Source of the DNA: Rubrivivax sp.
GTDB lineage: Bacteria; Pseudomonadota; Gammaproteobacteria; Burkholderiales; Burkholderiaceae_C
NCBI GenBank assembly: GCA_030653385.1
Contig: JAURZM010000069.1
Location: 1-64,000, forward strand
Length of the DNA stretch: 64,000 bases
Direction: 5' to 3'
Shown here in pieces: positions 40,196 to 48,994 of this stretch. The translations under genes and the position numbers were made by a program. Below the pieces are notes generated by a model that did not search any database, was not told the origin of the DNA, and saw only the letters and a list, made by a program, of their open reading frames with translations. Numbering within the stretch: position 1 is the stretch's first letter; each line of letters starts with the position of its first letter.

Positions 40196-41145
40196 TGGGC
40201 CTGCTGCGCCGCCTGATCGGCCTGCTGCTGATCCTGAGCGCCATTGCGCTGGCGCTGTCACGCACGCCCGACTGGCCGGTGGAAACGCTGGTGGCACGCT
40301 GGGCGCCACCGCCGTCGGACTTCATCGAAGTCAAGGGCCAGCTCGTGCACCTGCGTGACGAAGGACCCCGCGACGACCCGCTGCCCATCGTGCTGGTGCA
40401 CGGCACATCGGCCAGCCTGCACACCTGGGAAGGCTGGGTAAAGGTGCTCAAGCGCCAGCGGCGGGTCATCACCTTCGACCTGCCGGGCTTTGGCCTCACG
40501 GGGCCCTTCACCGGCGAGTACCCACGCGACAACTACCACGGCGACAACTACGCCCGCTTCGTGCTGGACCTGCTGGACACGCTGAAGGTCGAACGTGTGG
40601 TCATCGGCGGCAACTCGCTGGGTGGCGAAGTGGCCTGGCGCACCGCCTTCCTGGCGCCGCAGCGGGTGGCTTCACTGGTGCTGGTGGACGCGGTCGGGCC
40701 GGCCTTCACGCCAATCGAAGTGCCCATCGGCTTTCAGCTGGCACGGGTGCCGCTGCTCAACCGCGTCAGTGAATGGGCGCTGCCGCGCGAACTGGTGCAG
40801 CAGGGTGTCGCCAGTGTCTACGGCGACCCGGCCAAGGTGACACCCGAGCTGGTGGACCGCTACTTCGAACTCACCTTGCGCGAAGGCAATCGCCGCGCGC
40901 TGCGCCTGCGCATGCAGGACCTGGTGATGGGCGAACATGCCGACCGCATCGGCACGCTGAAGCTGCCGACGCTGATCTTGTGGGGTGGTCGCGACCGTTT
41001 GATCCCGCCCGACACGGGCCGCCAGTTCCAGCAGCTGATCGCCGGCAGCCAACTGCTGGTGTTCGAAGAACTGGGCCACGTGCCGCAAGAAGAGGACCCG
41101 GTCCGCACAGTGGTGCCGGTGCTGGCCTTCCTGGGGCTGGACTAG
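40195..41145 (+). CDS. Alpha/beta-fold hydrolase, membrane-anchored
   Basis: A 316-residue hydrolase with an N-terminal hydrophobic anchor (LLRRLIGLLLILSAIALAL) and a haloperoxidase/esterase-like domain. The nucleophile is in GGNSLGGE (about residue 140), the acid in WGGRDRLIPP, the histidine in LGHVPQEE; HGTSASLHTWEGW gives the oxyanion-hole region. The substrate is unknown. It is translationally coupled to trhO (TGATG), which does not by itself indicate function. Confidence 0.88.
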   Translation: MGLLRRLIGLLLILSAIALALSRTPDWPVETLVARWAPPPSDFIEVKGQLVHLRDEGPRDDPLPIVLVHGTSASLHTWEGWVKVLKRQRRVITFDLPGFGLTGPFTGEYPRDNYHGDNYARFVLDLLDTLKVERVVIGGNSLGGEVAWRTAFLAPQRVASLVLVDAVGPAFTPIEVPIGFQLARVPLLNRVSEWALPRELVQQGVASVYGDPAKVTPELVDRYFELTLREGNRRALRLRMQDLVMGEHADRIGTLKLPTLILWGGRDRLIPPDTGRQFQQLIAGSQLLVFEELGHVPQEEDPVRTVVPVLAFLGLD

Positions 41146-41174
41146 GCCACCGAATCCGGACCACGCGGGGGTGC

Positions 41175-41597
41175 TCAGCGGTTCGGGATGGGCTTGGTCT
41201 CGGGCTCGGGCGGTGGCCGGCCGTCGTGGTGTTGTGTGCCCTGGTGCACCGCCGCCGTGCCCTGTTCACCACGCAGTGCGCGTGCAGCCATCGCCATCAC
41301 ACCCAGCGCCACCACGGCCAGCAAAAGCAGCAACACGATCCAGGGCCGCCACCACAGGGCGCCGGGCTGCGACGATCGTGCCGGCGTGCGGCGCTGGGGC
41401 TTGGACAGCAAGCCTTGCCAGCCACAGCTGTCGTCCAGGCAGCGGTAGCGGCGCAGCCCGCTTTCGCCCGTGGCCTGTTCGTCGTGCGGCTGCCGATGCA
41501 CACGCTTGACCTCACCCCCGCAACGGCTGCAGCGCTGCCGCGTGCTGCCGGACCGGCCGGGAAGCGAGTGGCTGCTGGAGTGGGAAGAACGGGGCAT
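41175..41597 (-). CDS. Small membrane protein with N-terminal zinc ribbon, unknown function
   Basis: This 140-residue protein has a serine-rich start, a four-cysteine element (QRCSRCGGEVKRV and RYRCLDDSCGWQG), one transmembrane helix (about residues 85-103, IVLLLLLAVVALGVMAMAA), and a proline-rich tail. The CxxC...CxxxxC arrangement resembles a zinc ribbon. No enzyme domain is present. It is convergent with the hydrolase gene (29-bp gap) and downstream of the selD remnant. Confidence 0.7.
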   Translation of the reverse strand: MPRSSHSSSHSLPGRSGSTRQRCSRCGGEVKRVHRQPHDEQATGESGLRRYRCLDDSCGWQGLLSKPQRRTPARSSQPGALWWRPWIVLLLLLAVVALGVMAMAARALRGEQGTAAVHQGTQHHDGRPPPEPETKPIPNR

Positions 41598-41768
41598 GTG
41601 AAAACAGAGGGCGTGCGCGGGTGACAGCAGTTTCAGCGCGGAAGCGGGTCCGCCGCCTGCCAGGGCACGGGCCGCAGTGCGACTTATGCCGCGCCGGATG
41701 GGCGGCCGGGTCGGTCGCTTGACAGCGGTATCGGCCGCGGCGGCTGCTGGCTGAAGCCCTGTTGCGGG

Positions 41769-42313
41769 TCAGCGCACCAACCAGTCGGCCGCAGCGGCCT
41801 GGGAAGCAGCCACTTCGCCCACCACGGCGGCGGTTTCGAAGCCCTGACGCCGGAAGACGTCCAGCACCGCGTCGACGGCCTCCGGGGCACAAGCCAGCCG
41901 CCCGGCACACTGGGGCGCCACCTTTCAGCACACGGCCGATGGTCTGCGTGGACAGCACCTGGATTGGCATGCCCACCAGCGCCAGCGCCATGATGGGCTT
42001 GCCACCCAGGGCATAGACATCGCTGATGGTGTCGGTGGCGGCCATGCGGCCAACGTCGAAAGGGTCGTCGACGATGGGCATGTAAAAAGTCGGTGGTGGC
42101 GATCAGCGCCTGCTCGTCGTTCAGTTGGTTGACAGCGGCATCGTCGCTGGTTTCGATACCCACCAGCAGTTCCTTGGGCACGGGCAGCGCGCTGGTGCCT
42201 TTCAGGATCTCGCTCAACACACCGGGTGCAATCTTGCAGCCACAACCACCGCCGTGGGACAAGGAAGTCAAGCGCGGTTCGGTGGCTGCCGGGGCGTTTT
42301 CGGTCGGGTTCAT
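41769..42313 (-). pseudogene. selD: Selenide, water dikinase (selenophosphate synthetase), frameshifted and internally deleted
   Basis: SelD makes selenophosphate, the selenium donor for selenocysteine and selenouridine. The 5' part is recognisable, with active-site GGGCGCKIAPGVL, then ALPVPKELLVG and ALIATTDF. A +1 shift near 42082-42090 then breaks the frame, and the next segment continues in another frame as MPIVDDPFDVGRMAATDTISDVYALGG ... IGRVLKGG. About 160 residues of the normal 345-350 are then absent. The last 35 residues (CAPEAVDAVLDVFRRQGF to the TGA at 41769-41771) reappear in a third frame. Both disruptions together make a functional enzyme very unlikely. The next gene upstream is egtD. 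Confidence 0.88.
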
Positions 42314-42391
42314 GCGCGGGTGTCGGTGTTCATGGCAAGAGCTGAGCGGACCTGGCGCTCGCTGCGGCCGGTCGCAGTGCCCTGCCCGCCG

Positions 42392-43369
42392 TCAAGCGGC
42401 CTGCGCCAGCATCACCGCAAACCAGCCCTGCGGATCGGTCCAGGTCTGCACACGGCCGAAGCCCGCTTCGTGAAGCAGCGCTTCGAAGTGGGGGCGGGTC
42501 CATTTGTAGGCGTTTTCGGTGTGGATGCGTTCACCGGCGGCAAAGTGGCGTTCGCCACCCGGCCACTGCACGCTGAGCGCCTGGCGCGCCTGCAGGTGCA
42601 TCTCGACACGGCCGGCAGACACATCGGCATCTGCGTTGAAAAACGCCACGTGTTGCCACTGGCGCAGGTCGAAGTTGCTGCCCACCAGGCGGTTCAGGTG
42701 GCGCAGCAGATTCAGATTGAAGGCCGCGGTCACGCCCAGTGCATCGTCGTAGGCCGGCTCCAGCACAGCGGCTGGCTTGAGCAGATCAACACCGATCAAG
42801 AGCGCTCCACCTGCACTGATGTCACGTGCCTGGCGCAGCAGCTGCACGGCCGCGGGAGGCGCAAAGTTGCCGATGCTGGAACCAGGGTAGAACACCAGCG
42901 CTGGCGATTCCACCAGGCCCGCCGGCAAGGCCAGGCGGGACGAAAAGTCCAGGCCCACACCCACGGTCTGCACGGCTGGGTGCTGGCGCTGCAGCTGCAC
43001 CAGGGCCTGTCGCAGGAAGTCGATCGAGATGTCCACCGCCACATACCGTTCCAGCTGGAAGGGGCCCAGCAGGCGTGCCGCCTTTTCGCAGCTGCCTGCA
43101 CCCAGGTCGATCATCGTCGCGCCCGCACCCACGGCACCGTGCACGGCGTCGGTGATGGCCGCCGCGTGGGCACTGAGGATGGCCGCTTCGGTGCGTGTGG
43201 GGTAGTACTCGTCCAGCTGCGTGATGGCATCGAACAGGCGCGAACCCAGCGGGTCGTAGAAAAACTTGGGGCTGGCGTGGGCCTGTGATGCCTGCAGGCC
43301 CTGCACCGCTTCGGCGGCCAGCTGGGCGGCGTCGGGCACGTGCAACTGGATGAACCGGGTCTCGTGCAT
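42392..43369 (-). CDS. egtD: L-histidine N-alpha-methyltransferase EgtD
   Basis: This 325-residue SAM-dependent enzyme trimethylates histidine to hercynine, the first step of ergothioneine synthesis. MIDLGAGSCEKAARLLGPF is the SAM motif; LVFYPGSSIGNFAPPAA and FFNADADVSAGRVEMHL are family segments; the N terminus has the FFYDPLGSRLFDAI opening. I place the start at the ATG at 43369 (MHETRFIQLH), with AGGAC upstream. The divergent partner is egtB. Both genes lie 205 bp apart across a shared control region. Confidence 0.94.
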   Translation of the reverse strand: MHETRFIQLHVPDAAQLAAEAVQGLQASQAHASPKFFYDPLGSRLFDAITQLDEYYPTRTEAAILSAHAAAITDAVHGAVGAGATMIDLGAGSCEKAARLLGPFQLERYVAVDISIDFLRQALVQLQRQHPAVQTVGVGLDFSSRLALPAGLVESPALVFYPGSSIGNFAPPAAVQLLRQARDISAGGALLIGVDLLKPAAVLEPAYDDALGVTAAFNLNLLRHLNRLVGSNFDLRQWQHVAFFNADADVSAGRVEMHLQARQALSVQWPGGERHFAAGERIHTENAYKWTRPHFEALLHEAGFGRVQTWTDPQGWFAVMLAQAA

Positions 43370-43574
43370 GCGCGTGTCCTGCAAGGGCTTCGGGTGGCAC
43401 GCCGACCAGCAGCGCAAGAACCTGGCAACGCACCAGGCGCAGGGCCGCGAATGTAGCAGCGTTGGGCGCTTCTGTCGGTGCAGGGTCAACAAGCCGCCCC
43501 TGGGTGCGCGGGCACACGGTGGCGCCGGTGCAGAGTCTGTAGGCTGCTGCCGTCAAACCGCGACTGGAGGCCCC

Positions 43575-44930
43575 ATGAGCCAGACTGCACGCCACCCGCC
43601 GCAACACCCCCGCCAGGGGCAGCCCAGCGCATCGCCCCTGGCTGCGCGGTACGCGCACGTCCGCCAGCAAACGCTGATGCTCGCCGCACCCCTTGGAGAG
43701 GCCGACTGCCAGGTGCAGTCCATGCCCGAGGCCAGCCCCGTGAAGTGGCACCTGGCCCACGTCACCTGGTTCTTCGAGACCTTTGTGCTGGAACGTTTTG
43801 AGGCCGACTTCAAGCCCTTCGACGCCAACTTCCGCGTGCTCTTCAACAGCTACTACCAGGGTGTGGGCGAGCAGCACCCACGTGCGCAGCGGGGGCTGGT
43901 CACGCGGCCCGACCTGGCCCGTGTGCTGGCCTACCGCCAGGCCGTGGACCAACGCATCGCCGAGCTGTTGGCCACCGCGCAGACCGGTGGACCGACCGCC
44001 GCATGTGCCCTGCTCATCGAACTGGGTATGCAGCACGAACAGCAGCATCAGGAGCTGATCCTCACCGACGTGCTGCACCTGCTGTCGTGCAACCCGCTGG
44101 CACCGGTCTACCAGCCACGCTGGCCGCTGGCGGCCGTTGCGCCACTCTCACTGCAGTGGGAGGCCCAAGCCGGAGGGTTGGTGGAGATCGGCCACCACGG
44201 CCCGGGCTTTGCGTTCGACAACGAAAGCCCGCGCCACCGCCACTGGCTGCAGCCCTACGCACTGGCCAACCGCCCGGTGAGCCACGGCGAGTGGGCGCAG
44301 TTCGTGGCCGACGGCGCCTACCGCAGCCCCCGCTGGTGGACCGCCGCCGGCTGGGACTGGGTGCGGTCTCAGCGGATCGAAGCGCCGCTGTACTGGCGGT
44401 CCAGCGACAGCGGCGAAGGCCATCGCCAGTGGCACAGCTTCACCTTGCATGGCCTGGTGCCCATCGACAGCGCCACACCCATCACCCACATCAGCTGGTT
44501 CGAAGCCGATGCCTTTGCGCGCTGGTGGTCGGCACAGCACCCGGGGCGGCCCGCGGCCCGCCTGCCCACCGAAGCCGAGTGGGAACATGCCGCAGACGCG
44601 CTGACCGCGGCGCAGTTGAACCAGGGCAATTTCATGGAGTCAGGCGCCTTGCACCCGATGCCGGCAGCCAGTGCACACGCGGGCCTGGTGCAATTGCTGG
44701 GCGACGTCTGGGAATGGACCGCCAGCAGCTACCTGCCCTACCCGGGCTTCAAGGCGGCGGAAGGTGCCGTCGGTGAATACAACGGCAAGTTCATGGTCAA
44801 CCAGATGGTGCTGCGCGGCGGTTCATGTGCCACGCCGCGCAGCCACATTCGCAGCAGCTACCGCAACTTCTTTCCCACCGACACCCGCTGGCAGTTCAAC
44901 GGGCTTCGCCTCGCACGCGACAACAGCTGA
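43575..44930 (+). CDS. egtB: Ergothioneine biosynthesis iron-dependent sulfoxide synthase EgtB
   Basis: The 451-residue non-haem iron enzyme joins hercynine to a thiol co-substrate with O2, forming the C-S bond of ergothioneine. The N-terminal DinB-like part supplies the iron histidines: H62 in KWHLAHVTWFFETF, and H154 and H158 in HEQQHQE. The C-terminal formylglycine-generating-enzyme-like domain is present (ARLPTEAEWEHAADA, GDVWEWTASSYLPYPGF, RGGSCATPRSHIRSSYRNFF). GGAGG precedes the ATG. EgtD (divergent) supplies the substrate; no egtC or egtE is in view. Confidence 0.94.
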   Translation: MSQTARHPPQHPRQGQPSASPLAARYAHVRQQTLMLAAPLGEADCQVQSMPEASPVKWHLAHVTWFFETFVLERFEADFKPFDANFRVLFNSYYQGVGEQHPRAQRGLVTRPDLARVLAYRQAVDQRIAELLATAQTGGPTAACALLIELGMQHEQQHQELILTDVLHLLSCNPLAPVYQPRWPLAAVAPLSLQWEAQAGGLVEIGHHGPGFAFDNESPRHRHWLQPYALANRPVSHGEWAQFVADGAYRSPRWWTAAGWDWVRSQRIEAPLYWRSSDSGEGHRQWHSFTLHGLVPIDSATPITHISWFEADAFARWWSAQHPGRPAARLPTEAEWEHAADALTAAQLNQGNFMESGALHPMPAASAHAGLVQLLGDVWEWTASSYLPYPGFKAAEGAVGEYNGKFMVNQMVLRGGSCATPRSHIRSSYRNFFPTDTRWQFNGLRLARDNS

Positions 44931-44962
44931 AAGGACCCGCGCGCCACGCGGCCAGCCGACGT

Positions 44963-46090
44963 TCAGGGCTTGGCCTGGGCCGGCGAGCCGGCCGCTGCCG
45001 TGCCGACGGGCGGTGCGCGGAACTTGGCTTCGCGCATCAACACGCGGTGGAAGCTGTCCGCCCTGTCGAGCCAGCTCAGGAAGGCCGGTCCTTTCAGGTT
45101 CGAGGGCTTGAAGGCACCCCGCGCCATGAAGGCCTGCCATTCCGGCAGCGCCATCACCTTTTCCAGCAGCTGGCTGTAGTAGGCCACCTGCTCGGCGGTG
45201 GCACCCGGCGTCGTGAAAATGCCGCGCATCATCAGGTACTGCACTGGCACCCCGAAAGACATGCAGGTGGGCAGGTCGGACCAGGCCTGCTGGGCCGTGA
45301 TCTTGGCCGGGTATTCCAGCGGCCGGCCATCAAACACACACAGCGGCCGCAGCGCACCTTCGCGCCACAGCTTTTCACCTTCGATGGGGTTGTTGACGGT
45401 CATGTCGACCTCACCGGCGGCCAGCGCACGCGCCACGTCGCCGCCGCCCTTCAATGCCACGTAGCTGATGCGGGTGGAGGCTGCGGTTTCGAGCAGCACA
45501 CTGATGATCTGGTCTTCCTGGCGGCTGCCGGTGCCGCCAAGTTTCATGCTGCCGGGTGGCCGCTTGCGCAGTTCTTCCACCAGCTCACCGCTTGTTTTGT
45601 AGGGCGAAGTGGCATTCACCCACAGCACAAACTGGTCCAAGGCCAGCATCTGCACCGGGGTGATGTCACGCCAGCTGAAGGCGGTCCCGGTGGCCAGTGG
45701 CGTGGTGAACAGGTTCGACAGCGAAATCAGCAGCACGTGCGGGTTGCCAACCGCTGCCTTGGTGTGCAACAGCCCTTCGATGCCCGAATTGCCGGACCGG
45801 TTGACCACGTTCAGTGGCTGCTGCATCAGGCCCTTGTCAGTGACCAGCTTCTGGATGAAACGGGCCATCTGGTCGGCACCGCCGCCGGTGCCGGCCGGTA
45901 CCACCAGTTCGACGGGTGCCGTGGGTTGCCAGGCCTGCGCCGCGGGGGCCATGGCGCTCAGGCTCAGCGCCAGGGTCAAGCCGGCCAGACAGCGACCGCG
46001 ACGCAGGCGCGTGGGCTTGACCACTGCAGAGCGAAAACGAGCGCAAGGCGTCGGGGCGGGCTGGATGGGCAGGGCAAAAACAGACGTCAT
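44963..46090 (-). CDS. Tripartite tricarboxylate transporter substrate-binding protein (Bug family)
   Basis: A 375-residue periplasmic receptor. The signal peptide comes after an unusually long N-region (about 30 residues) and ends near SAMAPAAQA. VELVVPAGTGGGADQMARFI and NVVNRSGNSGIEGL are typical Bug-family segments. Such receptors bind carboxylates or aromatic acids. No TctA or TctB partner is near, so it is an orphan of the sort common in Burkholderiales, and the ligand is unknown. Confidence 0.87.
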   Translation of the reverse strand: MTSVFALPIQPAPTPCARFRSAVVKPTRLRRGRCLAGLTLALSLSAMAPAAQAWQPTAPVELVVPAGTGGGADQMARFIQKLVTDKGLMQQPLNVVNRSGNSGIEGLLHTKAAVGNPHVLLISLSNLFTTPLATGTAFSWRDITPVQMLALDQFVLWVNATSPYKTSGELVEELRKRPPGSMKLGGTGSRQEDQIISVLLETAASTRISYVALKGGGDVARALAAGEVDMTVNNPIEGEKLWREGALRPLCVFDGRPLEYPAKITAQQAWSDLPTCMSFGVPVQYLMMRGIFTTPGATAEQVAYYSQLLEKVMALPEWQAFMARGAFKPSNLKGPAFLSWLDRADSFHRVLMREAKFRAPPVGTAAAGSPAQAKP

Positions 46091-46253
46091 GGGGTGCTCG
46101 GTTGCTAGCCCCTAGTATGGCAATCGGGGGGTGCCGAGACTGTAACCGTGCGATCACAGCGCGCCCGCTGGCAGCAACCAAGTCCAAAGCGCGCAACTCC
46201 GTCACACACGCGGCCGACGCGCCGGGGCCGAGCCGTGCTGCACACCCAGCTTC

Positions 46254-47312
46254 TCAGCGCGCCGCTTTGACCTCGGCCTGGATCTCTTCGAGGGTGGCCA
46301 GCTTCTGTGGCGTGGCCAGCAACGCTTGCTCGGCCATGGCAAAGGCGGGATCGATGGCCAGCGCCTGGCCAAAGGCCTGGCGAGCTTCGTCGAAGCGATT
46401 TTCGTCCAGCAGCTTCAGGCCGTTGGCAAACTGGGCGTAGGCGGCCCAGCTTTTGGTGTGCACACGGTTCACCGCGGGTGGGATGTCGCGGATGTCCATG
46501 GCCTGCAGGATGCCGTGCACCACCCTTTTTTGCAGCTCGAAGAACTCAAGCTGCCGGCCTTCGGCCTGCTGCACGCCCAGCACGCGGCCGGCCATCACAT
46601 CGGACACCGCGGTGTTGATGCGGTAACGGCCCGAACCCGGCCCGGCAGGCCCGGCTTCGTTGTAGACCGAACCCGCGATGACCGTGCCCGCACCCAGCAG
46701 GCGAGCCGGCGCGGCCACCGTGGCCGGGTCCACCAGCGGGCTGGCCGCGAGCTTGAGCTCCTGCACCAGCGTGTCCACCTTCTCACGTTCCAGCAGCGTC
46801 AGGCCGGGCACCTGCGACAGGTCGGTGGTGATCATCGCCATCACGGCGCGGTTGAAGGGTGCGCTGCCGGTTGCGGCGCCCGAGGGCCCCTGGTTGGCCA
46901 GCGGGAACAGTGCCACGTGCAAGCGGTCGGTGACGGTGTGAGGCGCGGCCTGCTCGCGCAAGGCGACGCGGCGCGCGAAACGTCGGGCCGCCTCGCGGTC
47001 CAGCAGCGTCAGGTAACCACGCACGGCTTTTGTGCGCGCCAGGTGCACCGGCGCGACGCGCGCCAGCTCGCGCCAGGCCACGATGGCACCGTCCACGTCG
47101 TTGGCCAGCAGCGCCACGGCGCCCTGTTGGTAGAGCTGCTCAGTGCGGGCCTGCCCGGCGGGGTCCACCGGCTTCTTGGCCGACTGCGTGTGCAACTGCC
47201 GGCTTTGCCAGCTTTGCCAGCTGTCACGCCAGCTGGCGCAGCCCGACAGCCACAGTGCACCCAGCGCCAACACCATCAGCATCAGCCTGCGGGTCTGAAA
47301 TGCGGTTTTCAT
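46254..47312 (-). CDS. CsgG/LpoB-like lipoprotein with C-terminal TPR
   Basis: The 352-residue protein has a lipobox (LWLSGC, lipidated C25), a helical part, then a CsgG-like domain: VTDRLHVALFPLANQG, TLLEREKVDTLVQELKLAASPLVDPAT and LLGAGTVIAGSVYNEAG. C-terminal TPR-like helices (LLDENRFDEARQAFGQALAIDPAF) follow. CsgG-like lipoproteins can form secretion pores or activate peptidoglycan synthases (LpoB). No curli genes are near. Exact function is unclear. It follows a GST gene by 6 bp on the same strand. Confidence 0.8.
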   Translation of the reverse strand: MKTAFQTRRLMLMVLALGALWLSGCASWRDSWQSWQSRQLHTQSAKKPVDPAGQARTEQLYQQGAVALLANDVDGAIVAWRELARVAPVHLARTKAVRGYLTLLDREAARRFARRVALREQAAPHTVTDRLHVALFPLANQGPSGAATGSAPFNRAVMAMITTDLSQVPGLTLLEREKVDTLVQELKLAASPLVDPATVAAPARLLGAGTVIAGSVYNEAGPAGPGSGRYRINTAVSDVMAGRVLGVQQAEGRQLEFFELQKRVVHGILQAMDIRDIPPAVNRVHTKSWAAYAQFANGLKLLDENRFDEARQAFGQALAIDPAFAMAEQALLATPQKLATLEEIQAEVKAAR

Positions 47313-47318
47313 GTGAGC

Positions 47319-47942
47319 TCAGCCCATGCCGTTGTCGGCGTGCAATTGGTACCCTGGCCGCGTGGCCAGCCGCGCCTGCCAGTTGGCCACGGCCGCCAGC
47401 GGCGGGCGTTCGATGGGCGCCAGTTGCCAGCGGCAGGCCGACAGGCCCAGCACGATGTCGGCCAGCGTGAACTTCTCGCCCGCCACGAAGGCACCGCTGC
47501 GCGCCAGTTGATCGTCAAGGATGCGCATGTGGCGGTTCCAGCTGGCCACGCTGTTCTGCATCTCGGTTTTGTTGTCGTAGCGTGGGTCCTGCCGCACCAG
47601 CGCCATGAAGATGTAGCGCCAGGCGTTGTTCAGTTCGGTGGCCTGCCAGTCCATCCATTGCTCCACCAGCGCCCGTTTGCGCGGTGCGGTGGGCAGCAGG
47701 TCGGTGCGTTGTTCGCGTGCCGCCAGGTAGCGGCAGATGCTGTTGCTTTCCCACAGCGTGAAGTCGCCGTCACGCAACACCGGCACCAGGCCGTTGGGGT
47801 TGAGCGCCAGAAACGCCGGCAGCTGGGTGTCGCGGTGGCCGCTGCCCCAGGGCTGCAGGTCCACCGGCAGGTCCAGTTCCGCGCACAGCCAGAGCACTTT
47901 GCGCACGTTGATCGACGTGGGCTTGCCCAGCAGCGTGATCAT
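47319..47942 (-). CDS. Glutathione S-transferase family protein
   Basis: The 207-residue protein has an N-terminal thioredoxin fold (MITLLGKPTSINVRKVLWL, possible catalytic Ser) with the glutathione-binding NGLVPVL and LWESNSICRYL, and an all-alpha C-terminal half containing FTLADIVLG. Substrate unknown. It is followed by the CsgG-like gene. A 9-bp inverted repeat abuts the ATG (see the separate entry). Confidence 0.88.
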   Translation of the reverse strand: MITLLGKPTSINVRKVLWLCAELDLPVDLQPWGSGHRDTQLPAFLALNPNGLVPVLRDGDFTLWESNSICRYLAAREQRTDLLPTAPRKRALVEQWMDWQATELNNAWRYIFMALVRQDPRYDNKTEMQNSVASWNRHMRILDDQLARSGAFVAGEKFTLADIVLGLSACRWQLAPIERPPLAAVANWQARLATRPGYQLHADNGMG

Positions 47943-47976
47943 GTCAGTACCGCCCGGCCGTTCCGAAGGTACTGAC
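47943..47976 (-). promoter_or_regulatory. Inverted repeat directly upstream of the GST start codon
   Basis: GTCAGTACC (47943-47951) and GGTACTGAC (47968-47976) are a perfect 9-bp inverted repeat with a 16-base loop. On the minus strand its 3' arm touches the ATG of the GST gene. It could fold in the mRNA and hide the ribosome site, or be a repressor site. The adjoining 47977-48017 is a GC-rich stretch (CTCGGGGGGCAGCGAACGCA...) without a gene. Confidence 0.4.
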
Positions 47977-48017
47977 CACCCTCTCGGGGGGCAGCGAACG
48001 CAGTGAGCGTGGGGGTT

Positions 48018-48965
48018 TCATGACAGGATCGTCGGGTCGAAGTTGGCCCCGCACAGCACGAGTGCGATGCGCTCGTCGGGCTGCGGCTGCACGGCGCCAC
48101 AACGCAGCGCGGCCAGCGGCAGCGCCGCGGCGGGTTCCACGGCCAACCGCAGTTCGGTCCAGAGCAGCCGCTGCGCCTGCACGATGGCGGCTTCGGGCAG
48201 CAGGTGCGACGCGGCCACATGCTGCTGGCAGATGGGCCAGGCGATCTGGCCGATGCGGCGTGCACCCAGCGCGTCCGCGGCCAGGCCGCCGACGGCCACG
48301 TCCACCGGCTCGCCCGCGGCCCACGCCGCATGCAGCGTGGGCGAACCCACGGGCTCCAGCGCTTCGACCCGGCAGCGGCCTTCGAACCACGCCGCCACGC
48401 CTGCAATCAGGCCACCACCGCCCACGCTGACCAGCACGCGGCTGGGCAGGCCGGCATCGGCTTCGATCTCGGCTGCCAGCGTGCCGGCGCCCACCACCAC
48501 TTCGACCTGGTCGTAGGCGTGCATCAGCAGCGCGCCGCTTTGCTGCTGGCGCGCCAGGCAGGCCGCCAGCGCGTCGCTGTAGGCGGCACCTCCCACCACC
48601 ACGGTGGCCTGCAGCGCAGCCAGCGCCTGGCGCTTGGCGGGGCTGGACAGTTCGGGCAGGAAAACTTCACAGGGCACGCCCAGCGCACGTGCGGCGCAGG
48701 CCACTGCAATGCCGGCGTTGCCGCCCGATGCGATGACCACACCCGCCGCCGGAATCGGCAGCGACAGCATGCGGTTGAACATGCCACGGGCCTTGAAGCT
48801 GCCGCCCAGCTGCAGGTGTTCGAGCTTCAGCCACAGCTCGGCGCAGTTCACGCCCAGCGCTGCGCCGGGCAAGCGCAGCAGCGGGGTGTGGCGCACATGG
48901 CCGGCGATGCGCTGCCGGGCCGCGCGGATGGCGTGGGGGCCGACAGAAGCGGCGTCAAGGTTCAT
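48018..48965 (-). CDS. PLP-dependent threonine/serine dehydratase-like enzyme
   Basis: The 315-residue fold-type II enzyme has the PLP lysine in LGGSFKARGMFNRM, the phosphate-binding SVGGGGLIAG and the ASGGNAGIAVACAARALG segment. It resembles serine/threonine dehydratases and serine racemases; there is no ACT domain. The ATG at 48965 (MNLDAASVGPHAI) begins just downstream of an open frame that has no ribosome site. The substrate is not fixed by sequence. It diverges from argE. Confidence 0.85.
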   Translation of the reverse strand: MNLDAASVGPHAIRAARQRIAGHVRHTPLLRLPGAALGVNCAELWLKLEHLQLGGSFKARGMFNRMLSLPIPAAGVVIASGGNAGIAVACAARALGVPCEVFLPELSSPAKRQALAALQATVVVGGAAYSDALAACLARQQQSGALLMHAYDQVEVVVGAGTLAAEIEADAGLPSRVLVSVGGGGLIAGVAAWFEGRCRVEALEPVGSPTLHAAWAAGEPVDVAVGGLAADALGARRIGQIAWPICQQHVAASHLLPEAAIVQAQRLLWTELRLAVEPAAALPLAALRCGAVQPQPDERIALVLCGANFDPTILS

Positions 48966-48994
48966 GGCCTCATCGTAGCGGCTACAGTGGCTGC

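Noticed and set aside
41512-42081. 190-codon minus-strand frame beside selD
   Set aside because: Its N-terminal third is a piece of selD in the shifted frame and the rest is noise; it is listed as part of the selD pseudogene.
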